Below, piece by piece: positions 11,640-22,608 of a stretch of DNA of 64,000 bases (its first letter is position 1; every line of letters begins with the position of its first letter). Both the position numbers and the translations under genes were made by a program. Origin of the DNA: Cheiracanthium punctorium (lineage: Eukaryota > Arthropoda > Arachnida > Araneae > Cheiracanthiidae); assembly GCA_038373885.1 (NCBI GenBank), contig JAWZYV010012514.1:124001-188000 (forward strand), in the 5' to 3' direction. The notes below the pieces were generated by a model that was not told the DNA's origin, ran no database searches, and saw only the letters and a list, made by a program, of their open reading frames with translations.

Positions 11640-12800
11640 CACTGCCGATTAGGCATTCACAAATAAAGCGGTCCGAAGGCATTGACCATGATGGCGGCAC
11701 CCAGTGGACAGGGCCTGATTACTGAAAAGGCTCGGGAAGCTTGAGCTTCCCCTCACAATTTGAAGGGGGCCGAAAATGACTGAAAAACTGCTATAAAAAT
11801 TCAAAATTTTGCTTTTAAATGATCTTTTAAGTTATTGTACACATTTTTAATGAAGGGAAGTGGTGCTTTTCAGAAGTCTTGATACTTCATATCGCAACAT
11901 TTATAAATGAGTTGTTTCCGATGTCATTGGCTGGGACACCTGCTGCAGTTGAGAGTTTTTTTCTATTATGGGGAATATTGGGCCGGCAGAAAGGGGTAGA
12001 CCTTTTAATATGTAATGTTAAATATCTTCTAAATGTCAAAATGAATTCTCAACTTCAGTGTTGTGATTTTTAGGATGTCATCAAAGCAAAGAATTCCTGA
12101 AAAAAGCCATGTCTAAATGAAAAATAGGACTCAATTAATAAAGTTTAAAGTTCCAGTAAGGTAATGCTTTTAGTTATTTGTTAATGTTTAAAGTAATTTA
12201 AAAAAAAACTGTAAAATCTCGTTACAATGAACTAGTAAACTATTATGAAGATGAATGAATAAAATACTTTCATCAAAGGAAAATTTCAAATGAATGAATA
12301 AAATGTTTTTATCAAAGGAAATCATTAGAACTAATTAAATTTTAAAAAAATTATTTTTTAGGAATAAAATATTTTTATGAAAGAAAATCATTAAAACTAT
12401 ACTTTTCCCAAACAAAAAGGGGATGGGTGGCCCGAAATGAGACTGAGCTTCCCCTCACTTCAGAGGTTAATCGGGCCCTGCCAATGGACAGCCAGTATTA
12501 CCCTCTGTGAGGGAACGGACGATTTAACACCCAAGCCGGGAATTGAACCCGGACCCAAGGCGTGATAGAATGGCTCTTTAGCCACTACACCACTTGAACG
12601 GCGCACGTAAAATCTATTCCTGGCTCCAATATAATCCATGTTCAAATGACGCGCCAGGTGTAGGTTAGAATGGGTTCGAAATTAGTAAGCTATTACTTAT
12701 AGCGTTGGCCTGCCTACTAGGCTTCCCCGCAATGAAATGACCCATCCCGGTTCTCGTAGCGGTCAAGACAATAGTGTATCAGCTGACCTCACCCATGAAA
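11640..12800 (-). mobile_element. tRNA-like SINE, interrupted by a hAT
   Basis: Read on the minus strand, 12600-12525 resembles a tRNA: GTGGTGTAGTGGCTAAAG (A-box region) and GGGTTCAATTCCC (B box). The other end (11640-11708: GGGTGGGCACTGCCGATTAGGC, GGCGGCACCCAGTGGA) matches 63730-63830. The hAT at 11709-12480 splits the sequence after CACCCAGTGGA. The plus-strand downstream part (CGCACGTAAAATC, TGGCTCCAA) also occurs near 63455. The 61-codon minus frame at 12460-12645 lies across the tRNA-like part and is not a gene. Confidence 0.65.
11709..12480. mobile_element. hAT element, 772 bp, with 8-bp target duplication
   Basis: Ends are CAGGGCCTGATTA and the inverse of CAGGGCCCGATTA. Subterminal GAGCTTCCCCTCAC also recurs inverted. 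Flanks CCAGTGGA (11701-11708) and CCAATGGA (12481-12488) differ by one base, an 8-bp hAT-type duplication. Comparison with 63800-63830 shows that the SINE is continuous without the insert. A frame at 11879-12073 contains AAVESFF followed by LLNVKMN, faintly like the hAT C-terminal dimerisation region. I treat that as possible only. Confidence 0.8.
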
Positions 12801-13585
12801 AGGAGGTGAAAATTCCCGTTAACTATAATTTAGATACTTCTAAGTCATGACAAAGAAGTTTTCCCTTATAATTTTTACTGCAAGCTTTCACAGTTCTCTT
12901 AAAATAAATATTTCTCACATTTAAAGTCACTTAACAAAAATTGAACGAAAAAAGGTAGTGACGGGACAATTTTTTCTCCAAAAACTTCCTTCCAGTATTT
13001 TATGTTTCCAAAAATTAAATATTACCTCATAATATTTATAAAAGTGCACTTTTATTTCTTTTTTGGGGAGGGATTTTCAAGCATTCATCTTTTGTCTGTT
13101 CGTTGACGGAAATTAAAGTGCAGCTTTTAAAAGCGATTTTACTTTCAAAAATCTCTGTGATGGACGTTATCGTAATACGGTGATACAGCTTTGGAGGAAA
13201 AAAATAATAGCAACAACACGGGATATTAATTTAAGACTCTATCTGTGTCTCTCGCCCTAAGAGAAAATCAATCTTTCGATTAACTCCTCTTTTTATTATT
13301 CTTCACTCTAAGAGATGTCAAACTTAAAATAATAAATCCAATACATGACTTTTAAAGTGGCATTAACGACGAAAAGTAGAGAAAGGTTTTTGATAGTGGC
13401 ATTTAGTTTCGCGTAATAATAATAAAAAAAACCTCATAATAAAGTAACGATAGCATTTGATTAATCCCCCCTCTGTCTTGGATAAAGCAAATAGGTCAAT
13501 TTGTTATCCCTCCTCAATAGGTTTAGACACTTACATACGTACGTAAGAGTGGGGGAGTTAAAGATTTTAAATCGTCCCCCTTCCC
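12801..13585. other. Unassigned interval
   Basis: AT-rich, with no ends, repeats or homology recognised. Confidence 0.5.
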
Positions 13586-13589
13586 TTAA

Positions 13590-13992
13590 CCCTTTAACGC
13601 GCAGTGATCCCGCTCTGGGAACACCCAACTCTGACGTTTTGACTGTTGCCAGTCACGAAGAATACATTGGATTTCTATAAAAATAGTGGCGGGTGACATA
13701 GCTCCACAAGAATCCTTTACTTTTGAGCACGTCCTTTCCCGTAACAAAAATGGTCACGATTCTTTTTAACAGTACTGACATCTGCTGAAAAATGGAAGAA
13801 TGCGAGAACAGCTGGATAGATGGCCCCATGCTGAAAAAAGGGCAGCCGTTGCCATCGCTCGACTTATCTACCAGCAAGAGGGCGGACGATCGAAACGTTC
13901 ATCGCGTGCCACAAATCGAGAGACCCTTTTTCTGACAACAGCTGGCTGTGCCCCCTTTTTTCAGCATTGGGAAAGGGTTGCGCCTCAAAGGG
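13590..13992 (+). mobile_element. TTAA-A element, internally deleted
   Basis: TTAA at 13586-13589 and 13993-13996. Ends are CCCTTTAACGCGCA and GCGCCTCAAAGGG. The right arm of the central inverted repeat is lost: after CAGCTGGCTGTGCCCCC the sequence jumps to TTTTTTCAGCATTGGG. Frames on both strands are readings of the repeat. Confidence 0.9.
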
Positions 13993-14111
13993 TTAAACTG
14001 TAATTTAGCCTGTCCTATCCTGTGTGGCGTTGTTTATGAGCTTGGGTCTAGATATCAGTGTCTAGCTTTCGAAAACCCATACTGCACTCCTAAAGGTGCG
14101 CCTCTGATTTA

Positions 14112-14300
14112 AGAGGCACCATCATGGCAGATGGTTGAAGTCTGAAGGTCCAGGGTTCTGGTCCAAAAGTGACTGTTTTGGACGCTTTTCTCCAAACGAA
14201 ACGTGAATACGCCTTTGAACCCCATAAAGTCTGTCCCCGAAGGCATCCCTCTTCCCAGGCAGGTACCCCTCGTGCAGGTTTGCTTCAACACAATGCACAA
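14112..14300 (+). mobile_element. SINE of the 1513 family, diverged
   Basis: CACCATCATGGCAGATGG, GTCTGAAGGTCC, TTCTCCAAACGAAACGTGAATACG and GGCAGGTACCCC match the bodies at 59336 and 59936. The B-box region (CCAGGGTTCTGGTCC) is degraded, so it is probably inactive. Confidence 0.6.
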
Positions 14301-14740
14301 GCTATAACTTAATAGGTTTTGGACAAGCCGAAATACACAGTTGGTGTTTGAAACATGCTAATGAAACTCGGTTGAGAAATTAGACGAACAAATTCCAAAT
14401 ATGTTTATTAATAGATAAATGAAGTTTTTGATCATGCATTCCTCTGTGATTCTGAATCGTTAGGATGTGCCCTACCTCCTCTAAAAGATTATCGCAACAT
14501 TTATGGGATACCCTATATACGTATTGCATGGCGATTAAAATAGATGGATGTCTGTTTCTGTAGACCCTAATACATTAGAATTCTTTTGAGTGTTCCTGTA
14601 CAAGAACTATCCATGCTATAGACACTGTTCTCTATAGACAATATAATACCTTATAATGCTTACCATCATGGAATGTATCTAATATAAGTATAGAGCTTGT
14701 TTGGTTAGAAATAGACTAATGTCGCTAAAATGCACTTTAA

Positions 14741-15728
14741 CCCCTTGCGAACCAGGCCAATTTGTCTATGAATGGACCGTTGTACCAGATTATTAAGTTC
14801 TGTTTAACTCAATGACTACTAATGCCATCTAGCGACTAGAAATGAAAGCGAAAAATATCGAGATGTGAGAAAAACACAGCTTAGAATACCAATTATACAC
14901 TAAGAAGACCGGGATAAAAATACCGGGAATAAAACAGTGAAGTCTATGCAATAGTACAAAGAACGTACGCAGGTACGTCCATGGCAGGGTGCGAATTGAC
15001 GGGGGGGATGCCGGGGGATCGTCCACGGCTGAAGAATGCAAGATCCCTGGCTAGAGAAATATTAATGGATCCCTGCCATGGATACTATTTATCCCCTGCT
15101 GAAGAAATATTAAACTGGTGAGTGAAGATTTGGGATTGAAGTCAAGAAGTCAAAATGAAGGTGGTATGTAATCGTTTGTTACTATACTCTAAGGCGACTG
15201 CCTTAACACTTCGTCTCTTTTCTAAGCTAACAACCCTCAAGAGTGGCTTCCAAAACAGGTACATTGTATGTAGCTTGTGTATCTGTGATTTCATAGAGCA
15301 AACAACCATGCGTGACGGCAGAATATTCCCCAGGGGGGGGGGCAAAGACTACTTCAACGTATGATTACCATGTTGGAAAGAGCAAAAAATCAAGGAAAAA
15401 TACTGCATACAAAAATCCAGGGGGGCCATTGCCCCCCCCCCCTTGCCCTATGCTGCCGGCGCCCATGCAAACAACCTATGACTTTTGTTTGAATATAAGT
15501 CAATTCCCTAAAGTGTCGGTGACTGCATTTGTCAAGTAATATCATGTGAGGGAAGCATTTGCACCTTCCCTCCTTCTTCTTTTCAAGTGTCCCGCCCTGG
15601 AGAATGTTTACTTTCAAATGTCCCCCCCCTGGAGAAAATGTTCAGTTCGCACCCTGGTCCATTGCATTTACGTGTCACGTTATAAAGTTATAAAAACGTG
15701 CGCACGTACGTCCCTGGTGCGCAAGGGG
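14741..15728. mobile_element. TTAA-C element with nested hAT
   Basis: TTAA at 14737-14740 and 15729-15732. Ends are CCCCTTGCGAACCAGG and the inverse of CCCCTTGCGCACCAGG, a TIR of about 16 bp. Subterminal ACGTACG words recur on both sides. Without the nested hAT (14985-15656 plus duplication) it would be about 308 bp. It is piggyBac-like by its TTAA and CCC/GGG ends. It is inserted in the S-repeat array. Confidence 0.75.
14985..15656. mobile_element. hAT MITE (CAGGGTGCGAATTGA ends)
   Basis: Ends are CAGGGTGCGAATTGA and the inverse of CAGGGTGCGAACTGA. Flanks GTCCATGG (14977-14984) and GTCCATTG (15657-15664) form an 8-bp duplication with one change. A sister copy at 25605-26202 has a perfect duplication. 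Shared features are the GATGCCG, CCTGGCTAG and CAAATGTCCCCCCC words. The overlapping frames at 15142-15782 are on both strands of non-coding repeat. Confidence 0.85.
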
Positions 15729-15852
15729 TTAAACAAGGCGCAGTGCACTGGAATATTGCGTACACTCATTTCAATAGAGTAAATGGTACACTGGAATAAC
15801 ACGTAATCTTTGTAGTAATGGGTGCCTATTTACCGAAGTTATGGCACGGACG

Positions 15853-17290
15853 ATCAGACGGACATAACCTATAGTCGCTTTTCAGCTCTGTTTTGAAAGT
15901 GTAAAAAGCAGAAATGGTGACATTAAAGAATTACAATTTTCACTCCTATGGTACACGAATCGAATGGTAGACAGTTCTTTTTCTCCACTTCTACCATCGT
16001 TGAGTAGCGAAAGGATTTAACCCTTTAACGCGCAGTTTTCCCGCTCTAGGAACACCCAACTCTGACGTTTTGACTGATGCCAGTCACGAAGAATAGATTG
16101 GATTTCTATAAAAATAGTTGCGGGTGACATAACTCCACGAGAATCCTTTACTTTTGAGCACGTCCTTTCCCGTAACAAAAAGGGTCACGATTCTTTTTAA
16201 ACAGCACTGACATCTGCTGAAAAAGGGAAGAATGCGAGAACAGCTGGATAGATTGATTGCCCCATGCTGAAAAAAGGGCAGCCGTTGCCATCGCTCGACT
16301 GAACGACCCGCAAGAGGGCGGACGATCGAAACGTTCATCGCGTGCCACAGATCGAGAGACCCTTTTCTTGACGACAGCTGGCTGTGCCCCACAGCCAGCT
16401 GTCGTCAAAAAAGTGGTCTCTATATCTGTGGCACGCGATGAACATTTCGATCGTCCGCCCTCTTGCGGGTCGTTCAGTCGAGCGATGGCCACGGCTGCCC
16501 CTTTTTCAGCATTGGGAAAGGGTTGCGCCTCAAAGAGTTAAGATGAAGAAATTGAACTCCGAGTCTAAATGCCACGCAAAAAGCGAAATTGAATTCAACT
16601 ACTGGGAATTCTCCGAGAAATCTTCCACTGTTAAAAGGATTTTGTTGCGTGTGTAATACGCATTCTTCCCACTTCGCAGTTTTCACACTATTAACATCCT
16701 CTCCCCGAACGAAATAAATTTCCGTCGCTGTATAAGAATGCAAAAGGCAAGAAGTGTGAAAGTACTTGGGATAATGCCCCGGCATAAATCAGACACCTGC
16801 AGTTGAAAAACCCCTTTTTACGGATTGATCCGAGTTTCCATCTGTTTATTAGTTGGAGCGCACTGACACTTTGAATTTCGTACAGCTCCAGACTGGAATT
16901 CGAAACGAAGTGCATAAAATTATAAAATGTTTCACTCGGGTTGAGTGGGAATTATTTCAAATAAACACCTGGAGAAGGAAAGACTTGACGTACTTTAAAA
17001 ATAAATGCACACTCTTCACGCGAAATGAGAAAATATAATATAGATCTCGGGAATTGGCAGGAAGATTTATCAGTTACTTTTTAAAATGGCGTTCCACTTA
17101 ACAGAATTTGGAAATATTTCTGATTTATGTCACTCAAATGAAGAGGAAAATTGACTCGATTAATGAATGCATAAATTTGTTTTTCTTTTTTCCACTGAGT
17201 GATTTTTCGAAATATTTCAGTGAAAATTTAATTCACTTCCTTCCTTTTGTTCTCACAGAACGCCATTTGCAGACTTCTGTTCAGGATCGC
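15853..17290 (+). repeat. S repeat unit 1
   Basis: First of four diverged copies of a core of about 0.9 kb. Landmarks are GACGGACATAACC, GACATTAAAGAATTACAATTTTC, GAAATTGAACTCCGAGTCTAAATG, CACACTATTAACATC, CGAACGAAATAAAT, GATAATGCC, ACCTGCAGTTGAAAAA, TTCGAAACGAAGTGCATAAA, ATGTTTCACTCGGGTTGA and TTCTCACAGAACGCC. A TTAA-A element (16021-16537) interrupts it. The core has no long frame and no recognised protein. Flanks up to about 18120 (for example CTTTAGAAACAGACGAACG) also recur between units, so the whole period is about 2-2.9 kb. Confidence 0.7.
16021..16537 (+). mobile_element. TTAA-A element, full-length reference copy (517 bp)
   Basis: TTAA at 16017-16020 and 16538-16541. It has a left end CCCTTTAACGCGCA, a right end TGCGCCTCAAAGAG, a subterminal hairpin near 16034-16052, and a central inverted repeat with arms about 16265-16386 and 16390-16513 around CCCC. 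The S-unit copy at about 20605-20620 reads CGAAAGCACTTAAGACG and represents the empty TTAA site. The frames of 90-114 codons on both strands come from the inverted repeat and contain no transposase motif. Confidence 0.95.
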
Positions 17291-18149
17291 CGACAGGATT
17301 TTTGGGCCTCAGGGAAGATATATACGAAGCCCCCTCCCCCCTTAAAAAAATCCATTTTTTAATCCAGAAAAGCTTTCTACTTCAGAATGACTACACTTTA
17401 AATTGAGCGTAGCCCTTATATGGAAAACCTTGTACATGATAAAACTTTCATCAGATGAAAGTATTTTATCAGAATTATTTTAAAGTAATGTACAGATAAT
17501 TCTTCAGTATTTTCTTATGGTATATGGAGAATCACTTGATACAATTAAATCGAGTTTTTTAAATATTGAGTGCCCGCTATTTGAAAACTAAAGCAGGGTT
17601 ATTATAAAAATTGTAACCAAACTAATAACGCAGATAGGAAGTTAGCTAATACCAATGGGAAGAGTTAAAGCCACAGACCGATGTCGTTAAGTATGACTTA
17701 CCAGCATCAGTGCAGGAATAACACATCAGTGCAGAAGACACAAATATTTTATTTTCCCGTGGGATTTGCCCGCTAAAAATTCGTAACATACATCCTCCAT
17801 GCACGGGCTCCTCTTAGGCGAAGGCGCCGGGGCAATTCTCCCCCCTCCCCCTCTCGGCGAACCTGCTTCTGTCAGCATGTGAGTGTGTACATATTTTTTT
17901 AAAAAGCTTGTGGCATCTCACGTATTTGACACAAAGAATCTCTTATATCAGTTTTGTTTCTTTAGAAACAGACGAACGTCTCTAAAATACGCTTTAGACA
18001 ATTGATATAGGACGTAATATAGTATTTAAATTCTTTTGGGTACTTCTGCAAAGTACTATGAACGCTGCCTACGAGTAGTACAGTACATAGGAAAAACATT
18101 TTAATTTTTTAGTAATCGATGCACTTTTACGGGAGTTAGAGTGCAGACG

Positions 18150-19000
18150 GACGGACAAACAGACCGGCAGATAAAACTAAATAAGCTTTACAACTTTAAC
18201 ATACAGTGTTCAACAGGAGAAATGATGACATTACAAGAATTATGGTTTTCAGTCGTATTTTACATGAATCGAATAGATTTTTTTCTTCACTTTTACCACA
18301 AATTAAACAAATTAAGCCGAAGAAATTCAGTGCAAGTTCTGGGAATTTTCCCCTCGAAATCTACTGTAAAGGATTTTGTTGTGTGTGTAACACGCACAAC
18401 AAAATCCGCAACATACGATTCTTCCCGCATCGCAATTCCACACTATTAACATCTTCCCGAACTAAATAAATATTGTATAATGTCTCGGCATCCAATTGAC
18501 GCCTGCAGTTGAAAAACTCTTTTCAAATTGATTCCAGTTGTCACCTGTTTATTATTTGGAACGCTCTGACAATTTGAATTCCGTGCGACACCCGATTCGG
18601 AATTCGAAATGAAGTGCATAAATAGATAAAAGTATAAAATGTTTCACTCGGGGTTGAATGGGAAATATTTTAAATGAACTTCAGGAGGGAGAAATCTTTG
18701 ACGTCCTTTAAGAATAAATACATACTCTGCACGCGAAATGAGAATATATATATATATACCTCGGGAATTTGCAGAAAGATTTATCCGTTCTTTTCAACGT
18801 GATATTCCACTTAATTTGAAAATATCTCTGATTTATGTCATTGCAATAAACATGAATACTAGCTAAGTTAATGAGCAGATAAATTTGTTCTTTTTCTTCT
18901 CATTGAGTAAGTTTTCGAAATATTTCAATGAAATTTTCCGAGTGGTTTTACTCTCACAGAACACTGTTTGTATACTTCTGTCCGAATGCTAGTGAGTACA
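18150..19000 (+). repeat. S repeat unit 2
   Basis: Carries the S landmarks (GACGGACAAACAGACC, GATGACATTACAAGAATTATGG, CACACTATTAACATC, GGCATCC...GACGCCTGCAGTTG, GAAATGAAGTGCATAAATAG, TTTCACTCGGGGTTGAATGG). It has no TTAA element and so shows the uninterrupted core. The two overlapping frames at 18141-18469 are not conserved with the other units. Confidence 0.7.
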
Positions 19001-19289
19001 TCTTGTTACCTATTATGTAATTAAAAAATAACATATATCCTCTTTGTTTGGTTAGGAATAGATGAATCTCTTGAACGTTAACTGCCCATAGTCGCAATGT
19101 TGTTGCTACATATGGATAAAAAGGAACTCAATCCATAAGCGCCTACCTCTCGCATAAACATCAAAAATGCAAATACAGCTAAAATAGAGACATATGAATC
19201 ATCATTAAAGAAGGATAACATTCCAGGGACACGATTACAAGTATAATCTCTAAACACCAGTTTAAAAGTCGAGAGGGAGAGTATTCAAT

Positions 19290-19745
19290 TATTCAGGACA
19301 TGACATTAGCAGGCAAACATCACATCTAAAGCTGTAATGTCGGGTCAAGCCGCGGGAAGACTAGCAACTGTTTTCTGTTCATAGTGTCTGCTTTGAAGAT
19401 ATAACACAAACTTTTGCAAAATATACCTATTCTATATCGATGTTCGGCTGGGCAGTCGTGTTCAGTTCTCGATGCAAAATTGGCTACCGTCTCTTTAACG
19501 TGGCCTGTGACCGAATTCTTTCCTGTCATTTTAAATATTTTTCCAATGACTTAATCTCAGGAATCTATTAAGTAGATCCGTGTTATAGTTCAACATAGTT
19601 TTGTCTGGTATATATCTTCCTAGAATCGAATGGAATAGCAAACTCTTCAATTTATGATTACGCACCTTTCTTAGCCAAAAAGTCTGCAATTTCGTTACCA
19701 TCTATGCATAGATCGTAATGTACTGAAATGCTTTTGAACAGTAGC
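19290..19745 (-). pseudogene. LINE relic: RNase H end and C-terminal domain
   Basis: On the minus strand, 19735-19670 reads YDLCIDGNEIADFLAKKG, matching the conserved ...GI.GNE.AD.LAKKG block of LINE-encoded RNase H. Past two stops, 19529-19326 reads a 67-residue stretch with HDCPAEHRYRIGIF and MNRKQLLVFPRLD. This resembles the C-terminal HxCxxHLxRIG...MDxxHLLxCPxL region of arthropod R1/Jockey-like LINEs. Stops and lost cysteines show that it is dead. The reverse transcriptase domain is not present. Confidence 0.65.
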
Positions 19746-19779
19746 GAAGCCTGGATTTTATTTCGGATTGGAATCTATT

Positions 19780-19999
19780 GAATCTATCTCTGGAATCTAT
19801 TGAATAGATCAGAGTTATAGTTCAACATAGTTAGTTCTCTCTCGCATTTACCTCTGGTATATACAACATAATTATATATACTTTCCTAGAATCGAATGGA
19901 ATAGCAAACTCTTCAATTTATGATAACGCACCTTTCTTAGCCAAAAAGTCTGCTCTTTCGTTACATGCATAGATCGCAATGTACTGAAATGTTTTTGAG
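19780..19999 (-). pseudogene. Second copy of the LINE RNase H relic (tandem duplicate)
   Basis: About 220 bp repeat the segment at 19560-19745 (TAGAATCGAATGGAATAGCAA, CACCTTTCTTAGCCAAAAAG, TAATGTACTGAAATG). The RNase H motif here is reduced to CNERADFLAKKGA. Both copies end at the left end of the same small hAT MITE (AGTAGCGAAGCC at 19741, AGTAGCATAGCC at 20002), so the duplication includes that junction. Confidence 0.65.
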
Positions 20000-20125
20000 T
20001 AGTAGCATAGCCAGGATTTATTTAGAGGGGATTGGGCTGGCTATCAAATTGTAAGCTAAGTAAAGTGTTCCATTTCGTGGGGTGTGGGCTGCAGCCCCCT
20101 CAAACCCCCTCTGGCTACGCCTCTG
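20000..20125. mobile_element. hAT MITE, GGCGTAGCCAG type, 126 bp
   Basis: Ends TAGTAGCATAGCCAG and the inverse of CAGAGGCGTAGCCAG. Flanks TTTTTGAG (19992-19999) and CTTTTGAG (20126-20133) form an 8-bp duplication with one mismatch. Same terminal type as 24610-24794. Confidence 0.75.
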
Positions 20126-20341
20126 CTTTTGAGTACGTGTGCAAAGAACTATAAACAATGCATACATACTTTTCAATAGGGTACAAGATTCAGTGCATAG
20201 GAAAACATGTCAATTTTGTAGTAATCCACGGGAGTTAGAATACAAGCGTACTGACAAATAGACAAAACTAAATAAGTTTTTCAGCTTTGTTGGTGTGTCT
20301 AAAAGTAGGAATGGCGACACTGAAGAATTACGATTTTCAGT

Positions 20342-20560
20342 CCTACTTCATACGAACACTGATGTATTTTACCAATTGTAATCCAAAAATTGTACTGTAA
20401 AAAATAAAATAAAAATGAGGGAAAAAGCTGCTGGCTGGACCTGAGCCTGCAGCTATGGTTCAGCAGGACAGTAGGACACTTCAGGAACTAAAACAGGCTT
20501 TAGACCAAATAGGTAGGCCATTCCTGAAGGTAGTATCCTATAGTATCCTACTTCATACGA
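20342..20560. mobile_element. 191-bp insertion flanked by a 14-bp direct repeat
   Basis: CCTACTTCATACGA occurs at 20342-20355 and again at 20547-20560. In units 1, 2 and 4 the corresponding site is single, so the 191 bp between are inserted. A 14-bp duplication is typical of LINE-mediated retroposition. The insert is GC-richer than its surroundings and contains CTGAGCCTGCAGC and CAGCAGGACAGTAGGACAC. The frame from 20455 starts MVQQDSRTLQELKQALDQ, which could be a retroposed mRNA fragment, but I do not recognise it. Confidence 0.6.
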
Positions 20561-21177
20561 TTCGAAATACGGACTTCTTTTCCACCACTTCTACCATTAT
20601 TGAGTGGCGAAAGCACTTAAGACGAAAAAAATTGAATTCCGAGTCTAAATGCATACAAAAGCGAAATTGAATTTTCTTCTGGGAGTTTCTTCCTGAAATC
20701 TCCCACTGTAAAAGGATTTTGTTGTGTGTGCAATACGCATATTCTTCCCGATTATCAGTTCTCACACCATTAACATCTCTCCCCGAACGAAATAAATATC
20801 CGTCGCTGTCTGGGAATGCAAAAGGCAAGAAGTGTGGTAGTGCTTGGGATAATGCCTCGGCATAAATCAGGCACCTGCAGTTGAAAACCCCTTTTATAGA
20901 CTGATTCGAGTTTCCACCTTGTTTATTATTTGAAACTCACTGACAATTCGAATTCCGTGCGACTCTAGCTTCGGAATTCGAAATGAAGTACATAAACGGA
21001 AAGAAGTATGAAATGTTTCATTCGGGTTGAATAGTAATATTTTAAATAAACTTTCGCGGAGAGGAAAGTTTTGACTTCCTTGAAGAATAGACTCCGCGGG
21101 AGAGATGACAAAATATTGTGTGTATCTCAGAAATTTGCAGAATGATTTATGTTTTCTCAAAGTTGCATTTCACTTAA

Positions 21178-21562
21178 CCCTTTAACGTGCAGTGTTCCCG
21201 CTCTGGGAACACCAAACGTACGATAAAATACGTACGAATAAAACGTACAATAAAATACGTTTTGACTGTTGCCAGTCACGAAGAATAGATTGGATTTCTA
21301 TAAAAAGAGTGGCGGGTGACAGAGCTCCGCGAGAATCCTTTACTTTTTTAGCACGTCATTTCCCGTAAAAAAAATGGCCACGATTATTTTTAACAGCACG
21401 GACATCTGCTGAAAAATGGAAGAATGCGAGAACAGCTGGATAGATGGCCCCATGCTGAAAAAAGGGCAGTCGTTGCCATCACTCGAGTGAACGACCAGCA
21501 AGATGGAGGACGATCGAAACGTTCATCGCGAGCCACAGACGAGAGGGTTGCGCCTCAAAGTG
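21178..21562 (+). mobile_element. TTAA-A element, lacking the right arm
   Basis: TTAA at 21174-21177 and 21563-21566. Starts CCCTTTAACGTGCA and ends GCGCCTCAAAGTG. Unit 1 (17094: CCACTTAACAGAATTTG) and unit 2 (18811: CCACTTAATTTG) show the empty site. It has a 43-bp extra segment of CGTACGATAAAATA-like repeats near 21219-21261. The centre and most of the right inverted arm are deleted. Confidence 0.9.
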
Positions 21563-22608
21563 TTAATAGAATTGAAAAATATCTCTGAATTATGTCGTTA
21601 AAATAAACATGCAAATAGATAAGGTTAAGCGAATTTTATTTCCATTGAGCAATTTTTTGAAATATTTCAATGACTATGAATGAGCTGTTTTGTTGAGTGA
21701 ATAACATATTTGAAACGTCCCACTGTCTCTGATACATACTAAGAATGTTATATGTATACTTGTGCCAGCATGCGACTATTTTTTAAAAAGGCTGGTGGTA
21801 TCGTGTAATTTACACAAAGAATAAAAATGTCCTGTGAAACGCGAGTGGCACTTTTTGTGTATGAATAGAGAGCTTATTACTTAGAGCTTATATAGAGAGC
21901 TTCTAATAAGATTTAGAAGAAAAACAAAGAAATTTTTTCAGAATGTTGAAATATGCAGTAAAGATGTAGCGAATCCAAACTCCAAAACAAAACTCTGACC
22001 GGGAAATTTTTATGCTCGAAAAATCGGATAAAATTCTTAATAAAACGGGTCCATTTTGTTTAGTTAGAAATAAACGAATATAATTTTACTAAGTTAGTTA
22101 CTAAGTTAATAACTAGTACTAGTACCTATATTTTTAATTAGTACTAGTGATAATTGTCCTGCTCTGAATGTAATACTCTTTTACATTTAAAAAAAATTAC
22201 CATCTTTCTCACCATTATGCAATCTTAATTTCGTTCTTATATTGATTTGGATTTCTCCGTTAAAGTGTCATTTATCCTTCGATTGGCTCCCGCGTTTGTT
22301 TTTCTGTAGCTGATCTGAGTTTTTCCCACAGTGCTTCAATAAATTTTCTTCGTTTGTAAGCTCTCTTTAGCCATCACCTGCGGGAGAGTCTGCATTTGAA
22401 ATGTATTGCAATTAAATTACGTCTAACTGCCAATTGGAGATTTTGCAATTTGGCGATTGAATAGATGAGCCTTTATCCCTGCTCTTGGCCCATCGCCTAG
22501 TTGGCTGTTCTTATACGTTATTGCAACGTTATGTGCTCCACTATAGAATCTGTATTGAGACTTTTCCCAGCTTTTTTTAAAGGACGATCTGCCAATCTAC
22601 ACCATGAT

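Larger units (their letters stand above)
20245..21790 (+). repeat. S repeat unit 3
   Basis: S core with landmarks GACAAATAGACAAAAC, GCGACACTGAAGAATTACGATTTTC, TTGAATTCCGAGTCTAAATGC, CACACCATTAACATC, AGGCACCTGCAGTTGAAAA and TTTCATTCGGGTTGAATAG. It has two insertions: a 191-bp segment with a 14-bp duplication (20342-20560) and a TTAA-A element (21178-21562). Without these the core is about 0.95 kb, like its sisters. Confidence 0.7.

Noticed and set aside
12460..12645. True tRNA gene on the minus strand
   Set aside because: A- and B-box words are present, but the stem pairing is poor and the sequence continues into a repeat with a second copy at 63.7 kb, so it is a SINE.
16084..16656. Frames of 90-114 codons on both strands with shared words (for example KRAAVAIARLND)
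   Set aside because: They recur wherever TTAA-A occurs, on either strand, because of its inverted repeat. No DDD catalytic motif or other domain is present.
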